From assembly GCA_937967685.1 (NCBI GenBank), contig CALBTX010000196.1, forward strand, positions 1 through 8,706: DNA of 8,706 nucleotides, in the 5' to 3' direction. Below the pieces are notes generated by a model. That model saw only the letters and a program-made list of their open reading frames with translations, was not told the DNA's origin and did no database searches. The stretch comes from an uncultured Bacillaceae bacterium (lineage in GTDB: Bacteria > Bacillota > Bacilli > Caldalkalibacillales > Caldalkalibacillaceae). Shown one piece after another: positions 5,364-8,706 of this stretch; within the stretch, counting starts at the first letter, position 1, and every line of letters begins with the position of its first letter. Position numbers and translations under genes: made by a program.

Positions 5364-6605
5364 ATGAACGAATTACATAAGCAAGACGCCCAAGTGTATG
5401 AAGCGATACAGGCAGAACTGACCCGCCAGCGGGACAAAATCGAGCTGATCGCTTCAGAAAACTTTACCAGCCGGGCAGTGATGGAAGCGATGGGCAGCGT
5501 GCTAACGAATAAATATGCGGAAGGTTACCCGGGTCGCCGTTATTACGGCGGATGTGAACACGTCGATGTCGTCGAAAATATTGCCCGTGACCGGGTCAAA
5601 AAGCTGTTTGGCGCAGAGCACGCCAATGTTCAGCCCCATTCCGGCGCCCAGGCCAATATGGCCGTCTATTTTTCCGTTTTGGAGCCGGGAGATACAGTGT
5701 TGGGCATGAATTTGTCTCACGGCGGACATTTGACGCACGGCAGTCCGGTTAATTTTTCCGGCACCTTGTACCAGTTTGTTGAATATGGCGTGGATCGAGA
5801 CACCCATCTGATCAATTATGACGATGTCTTGGCCAAAGCGAAAGAGCATCAGCCCAAATTGATCGTCGCCGGGGCCAGTGCCTATCCGAGGGTGATTGAC
5901 TTTGCCAAGCTGAAGGAGATCGCCGATGAAGTCAACGCCCTTTTGATGGTGGATATGGCCCATATCGCGGGACTGGTGGCGACCGGTCATCATCCATCCC
6001 CTGTGCCTCATGCCGACATTGTCACCTCCACCACACATAAAACATTACGCGGACCGCGCGGCGGGATGATTCTTTGCAAAGAAAAATACGCCAAACAGAT
6101 CGATAAAGCCGTATTTCCGGGCATTCAGGGTGGTCCCTTAATGCATATTATCGCGGCCAAAGCCGTCGCTTTTCAGGAAGCGCTCAGCCCTGCATTTAAA
6201 GCCTACTCCCAGGCGGTGATCGACAACGCCAAAGCATTTGCCAAGGCGTTGAAAGATGAAGGATTAGAACTCGTTTCCGGCGGCACGGACAACCATTTAA
6301 TTCTCGTGGACGTGCGCAATTTGAATTTGACCGGTAAAGACGCGGAACAGCTGCTCGATGATGTCGGCATCACCTGCAACAAAAACACCATCCCTTATGA
6401 TCCGGAGAGCCCTTTTGTCACCAGCGGCTTGCGTCTCGGAACGGCCGCGGTAACCACCAGGGGTTTTGATGCCCAGGCCATGGCTGAAATTGCCCGGACG
6501 ATCGCTCTCGTCTTGAAAAACCCGTCCGATGAGTCCAAGCAAAACGAAGCAAGAGAACGCGTCCGTTCATTGACGCAGAACTACCCGCTCTATCCGGAAA
6601 TATAG
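5364..6605 (+). CDS. glyA: Serine hydroxymethyltransferase GlyA
   Basis: GlyA is a PLP enzyme that converts serine and tetrahydrofolate to glycine and 5,10-methylene-tetrahydrofolate, the main one-carbon source for purine, thymidylate and methionine synthesis. Family blocks are clear: KIELIASENF near the N-terminus, NKYAEGYPGRRYYGGCEHVD, HSGAQANMAVY, LSHGGHLTHGSPVNFSG, DMAHIAGLV, and the PLP-binding TTHKTLRGPRGG with Lys226. The C-terminal domain has NTIPYDPESPFVTSGLRLGT. ATG 5364 gives 413 aa and aligns with the family start (M, then QDxQV about eight residues on). ATG 5355 (GGGAAGG 4 bases upstream) is a possible alternative adding three residues. The frame reads back to a TTG at 5307 inside the 19-bp repeat, which is not a credible start. 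The stop TAG overlaps the upp ribosome binding site. Confidence 0.96.
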   Translation: MNELHKQDAQVYEAIQAELTRQRDKIELIASENFTSRAVMEAMGSVLTNKYAEGYPGRRYYGGCEHVDVVENIARDRVKKLFGAEHANVQPHSGAQANMAVYFSVLEPGDTVLGMNLSHGGHLTHGSPVNFSGTLYQFVEYGVDRDTHLINYDDVLAKAKEHQPKLIVAGASAYPRVIDFAKLKEIADEVNALLMVDMAHIAGLVATGHHPSPVPHADIVTSTTHKTLRGPRGGMILCKEKYAKQIDKAVFPGIQGGPLMHIIAAKAVAFQEALSPAFKAYSQAVIDNAKAFAKALKDEGLELVSGGTDNHLILVDVRNLNLTGKDAEQLLDDVGITCNKNTIPYDPESPFVTSGLRLGTAAVTTRGFDAQAMAEIARTIALVLKNPSDESKQNEARERVRSLTQNYPLYPEI

Positions 6606-6616
6606 GAGGGTTCCGT

Positions 6617-7246
6617 TTGAGTAAAGTGTACGTATTTGATCATCCTTTAATCCAGCACAAACTGACCTATATCCGCGATAAAAACACGAAAACGAAAGAA
6701 TTTCGGGAGCTGGTAGACGAAGTCGCCACCTTAATGGCTTACGAAATCACACGGGACATGCCCGTCAAAGAAGTGGACGTCGAAACGCCTGTCGCCCAAT
6801 GTAAATCCTACATGCTCTCCGGGAAAAAATTGGGCCTCGTTCCTATCCTGCGGGCAGGTTTGGGCATGGTCGAAGGTATTTTGAAATTGATTCCGGCAGC
6901 CCGTGTCGGACATGTCGGCCTCTATCGGGACCCGAACACTTTGGAGCCTGTCGAGTATTACGTAAAACTGCCCAAAGATGTCCGGGAAAGAGATTTTATT
7001 GTCATCGACCCGATGCTGGCCACCGGCGGATCGGCCGTGGCGGCCATTGATAGTTTGAAAAACCGCGGTGCCGTCAACATCAAACTGATGTGTCTCATCG
7101 CCGCTCCGGAAGGCATTGAGAAAGTCCAGGACCGACATCCGGACGTGGATATTTTTGCTGCCGGCGTCGATGAGAAATTGGATGAAAAAGGTTACATTGT
7201 GCCCGGCTTGGGAGACGCCGGAGATCGGTTGTTCGGAACAAGATAA
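6617..7246 (+). CDS. upp: Uracil phosphoribosyltransferase Upp
   Basis: Upp salvages uracil by combining it with PRPP to give UMP. The 209-aa product equals the B. subtilis length. It has the PRPP-binding loop in DPMLATGGSAVAA (Asp131 to Gly138), the uracil-site region near the C-terminus in IVPGLGDAGDRLFGT, and the LVPILRAGLGMVEG block. The start codon is TTG (6617), chosen because AGGAGGG at 6604-6610 is 6 bases upstream and SKVYVFDHPLIQHKL is the expected N-terminus. Only 11 bases separate it from the glyA stop, so the two are co-transcribed and probably coupled. In B. subtilis upp also follows glyA. No PyrR or attenuator structure is visible in the short gap. Confidence 0.96.
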   Translation: MSKVYVFDHPLIQHKLTYIRDKNTKTKEFRELVDEVATLMAYEITRDMPVKEVDVETPVAQCKSYMLSGKKLGLVPILRAGLGMVEGILKLIPAARVGHVGLYRDPNTLEPVEYYVKLPKDVRERDFIVIDPMLATGGSAVAAIDSLKNRGAVNIKLMCLIAAPEGIEKVQDRHPDVDIFAAGVDEKLDEKGYIVPGLGDAGDRLFGTR

Positions 7247-7262
7247 GGCAAAGGAGATCAAC

Positions 7263-8405
7263 ATGTCGGAAAAAATTAAAGTCATGTCTGTATTCGGCAC
7301 AAGGCCGGAAGCTATCAAGATGGCTCCGCTTGTTCACGAATTAAAGAAACACCGCCAAATTGAATCGTACGTGACCGTGACGGCCCAACATCGGCAAATG
7401 TTAGATCAGGTGTTGAACATTTTCGATATTCAGCCTGACTTCGATTTAAACATTATGCAGGACAGACAGACGCTGAGCCAGGTGACGATTCGTGCGCTTG
7501 AAGGTTTGGAAAAGGTCATTCACGAAGTGCAGCCCCAGCTGATCCTTGTGCACGGAGACACATCAACCACCTTTGTCGCCAGTCTGGCCGCTTTTTATCA
7601 TCAAATCAAAGTGGGCCATGTCGAGGCAGGGCTGAGAACTTACAATAAATACTCGCCGTACCCCGAAGAAATGAACCGTCAGCTGACCGGCGTTTTGGCT
7701 GATTTGCATTTTGCCCCGACAGAGCAAGCCGCCCGACATTTACTGCAAGAAAACAAAAAGGAAGAAGCGATATTTATCACCGGGAATACGGCGATAGACG
7801 CCTTGAAAACAACGGTTAGAAAAGATTATGAGCACCCCGTTTTAGACAAAACGCACGGTGACAGGGTGGTGCTTGTCACCGCCCACCGTCGCGAAAACCT
7901 AGGGGAACGCATGCGAGGCATGTTTCGGGCGATCAAGCGCTTAGTCAACGAACACGGGGACATTCAGGTCATTTACCCTGTGCACCTCAATCCTGTTGTC
8001 CAGGAAGCCGCCCAATCGATTTTAGGAAACGATGAGCGCATTCATTTAATCAAACCGTTGGGGGCCTTGGATTTCCACAATTTTGCAGCGAGGTCCCACC
8101 TCATTTTGACCGATTCCGGCGGGGTACAGGAAGAAGCCCCGTCACTCGGAATTCCCGTTCTCGTCCTGCGCGATACGACAGAAAGACCGGAAGGGATCGA
8201 AGCGGGGACATTGAAATTGGCCGGAACGAATGAAGACGATATCTTTCAATTGGCCCATCAACTGTTAACGGATCAAGGTGTGTATGAACAGATGGCCAGG
8301 GCATCCAATCCGTACGGTGACGGCGAGGCTTCCCGGCGCATCGCCGAGGCCATTCTTTATCATTTCGGACTAAGAAGTGAAAGGCCGGATACGTTTCAAG
8401 TTTGA
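7263..8405 (+). CDS. mnaA: UDP-N-acetylglucosamine 2-epimerase, non-hydrolysing (MnaA/WecB)
   Basis: This enzyme interconverts UDP-GlcNAc and UDP-ManNAc, the latter used for teichoic-acid linkage units and other wall or capsule polymers. The 380-aa protein has a GT-B-like fold signature: FGTRPEAIKM at residues 11-20, AQHRQML (Gln42 and Gln45, matching an allosteric UDP-GlcNAc contact known in Bacillus enzymes), HGDTST with Asp99, HVEAGLRT with Glu121, YPEEMNRQ with Glu135/136, TAHRREN with His208, then LTDSGGVQEEAPSLG and RDTTERPEGIEAGT. The acidic residues and His correspond to the catalytic set in E. coli WecB. ATG 7263 follows AAGGAG (7251-7256) by 6 bases; the longer frame back to 7116 lies inside upp and is rejected. 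It starts 16 bases after upp and ends the operon. In B. subtilis mnaA is elsewhere on the chromosome. Confidence 0.95.
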   Translation: MSEKIKVMSVFGTRPEAIKMAPLVHELKKHRQIESYVTVTAQHRQMLDQVLNIFDIQPDFDLNIMQDRQTLSQVTIRALEGLEKVIHEVQPQLILVHGDTSTTFVASLAAFYHQIKVGHVEAGLRTYNKYSPYPEEMNRQLTGVLADLHFAPTEQAARHLLQENKKEEAIFITGNTAIDALKTTVRKDYEHPVLDKTHGDRVVLVTAHRRENLGERMRGMFRAIKRLVNEHGDIQVIYPVHLNPVVQEAAQSILGNDERIHLIKPLGALDFHNFAARSHLILTDSGGVQEEAPSLGIPVLVLRDTTERPEGIEAGTLKLAGTNEDDIFQLAHQLLTDQGVYEQMARASNPYGDGEASRRIAEAILYHFGLRSERPDTFQV

Positions 8406-8478
8406 CGATCGAGACATACCGTTCATTTTGTTGTCATGTCAGCCCATGTCCTCGCCTGTCGTTGCGTCGTTAAGCGTT

Positions 8479-8498
8479 CGATCGAAAGCTTTCGATCG
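8479..8498. repeat. Perfect 20-bp palindrome downstream of mnaA
   Basis: CGATCGAAAG (8479-8488) is followed directly by its reverse complement CTTTCGATCG (8489-8498) with no spacer. It lies 73 bases past the mnaA stop and 13 bases before the terminator stem. There is no T run after it, so it is not itself a terminator. It could be an operator, a processing site or a cruciform; the sequence alone does not decide. Confidence 0.6.
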
Positions 8499-8511
8499 CA
8501 TATGATCCATC

Positions 8512-8543
8512 CCGTACCGCTTGCTGTCGGTACGGAATTTTTT
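8512..8543 (+). terminator. Rho-independent terminator after mnaA
   Basis: The perfect 8-bp stem CCGTACCG (8512-8519) with CGGTACGG (8528-8535) encloses an 8-base loop and is followed by AA and six T (8538-8543). It lies 106 bases after the mnaA stop and would end the rpiB-to-mnaA unit. Confidence 0.85.
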
Positions 8544-8626
8544 ATGCCGGTTTTTTGCTCGATGGCCGTGGCGGAATGGTTCAGCACGAAGATGGCATCG
8601 GCAGGATTTCCGGGGTTGCCTCGACA

Positions 8627-8635
8627 TGGTATGAT
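8627..8635 (+). promoter_or_regulatory. Candidate extended -10 promoter for the response-regulator gene
   Basis: TGG-TATGAT at 8627-8635 fits an extended -10 element (TGnTATAAT) with one mismatch. It lies after the upstream terminator and 36 bases before the ATG at 8672. No good -35 is visible at 16-18 bases. This is the only promoter-like site I see in the 266-base gap 8406-8671. Confidence 0.3.
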
Positions 8636-8671
8636 GATGGTAATGAGGTCGTCAAGAAAGGGAGATGCCGG

Positions 8672-8706
8672 ATGGAAAATCTGAAGGTGCTCATTGCTGA
8701 CGATGA
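8672..8706 (+). CDS. Start of a two-component response regulator (truncated by the window edge)
   Basis: Only 11 codons are visible, reading M-E-N-L-K-V-L-I-A-D-D. A first beta strand of the form KVLIADD, ending in the paired aspartates that bind Mg2+ in the phosphorylation pocket, is characteristic of receiver domains. The ribosome binding site AAAGGGAG (8657-8664) is 7 bases before ATG 8672. The output domain, and so the regulatory target, lies outside the window. Many Bacillales have atpI and the ATP synthase operon next after upp/mnaA, so a response regulator here is a local rearrangement or insertion. Confidence 0.65.
   Translation, partial: MENLKVLIADD

Noticed and set aside
4748..5437. 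Long - strand frame of 229 codons opposite ywlG
   Set aside because: It mirrors a clearly conserved + strand gene, has no recognisable domain, and its start region overlaps the beginning of glyA.
7116..7262. Upstream extension of mnaA into upp
   Set aside because: It is an out-of-frame reading of the upp 3' end; ATG 7263 with AAGGAG gives the normal family N-terminus.
8436..8684. 82-codon + strand frame in the gap after mnaA
   Set aside because: It runs through the palindrome and terminator, has no ribosome binding site or recognisable motif, and overlaps the response-regulator start in another frame.

Overview
The window is from a spore-forming, low-to-moderate GC Gram-positive bacterium of the Bacillales. 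All recognisable genes lie on the + strand, in the order prmC, spoIIR, ywlC (Sua5), mntP (ywlD), ywlE, rpiB (ywlF), ywlG, glyA, upp. This is the conserved 'ywl' block that in Bacillus subtilis lies between prfA and the ATP synthase operon. B. subtilis has ywlA and ywlB between spoIIR and ywlC; here they are missing. A UDP-GlcNAc 2-epimerase gene (mnaA/wecB) follows upp, which from memory is a thermophilic Bacillaceae arrangement; the exact genus is not certain. Roughly balanced base composition and strong AGGAGG-type ribosome binding sites fit that group.

Layout. Bases 1-935 are the 3' part of prmC, whose frame is open to the left edge and begins in an 18-bp tandem repeat. Then come spoIIR (1095-1793), sua5/ywlC (1835-2938), mntP (3072-3629) and ywlE (3669-4145), closed by a strong intrinsic terminator (4145-4174). 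A new unit starts from a TATAAT-type promoter at about 4233: rpiB (4266-4700), ywlG (4706-5269), glyA (5364-6605), upp (6617-7246) and mnaA (7263-8405), ending in a second terminator (8512-8543). A 266-base gap then precedes the first codons of a response regulator (8672 to the edge).

The genes serve translation quality (PrmC methylates release factors; Sua5 makes the t6A precursor), sporulation signalling (SpoIIR), metal and stress homeostasis (MntP exports Mn2+; YwlE removes phosphate from arginine), one-carbon, pentose and pyrimidine salvage metabolism (RpiB, GlyA, Upp) and cell-surface sugar supply (MnaA). No mobile element, CRISPR array, RNA gene or novel multi-gene system is visible.

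The unusual content is in the non-gene layer. Two perfect DnaA boxes and one near-perfect box are embedded in the first codons of ywlC, at a locus where B. subtilis is also reported to have a DnaA-box cluster. Short-period tandem repeats recur at gene boundaries: inside the prmC N-terminal region, over the prmC stop, before mntP and before glyA. A 9-bp perfect complement could hide the mntP ribosome binding site. A perfect 20-bp palindrome lies after mnaA.
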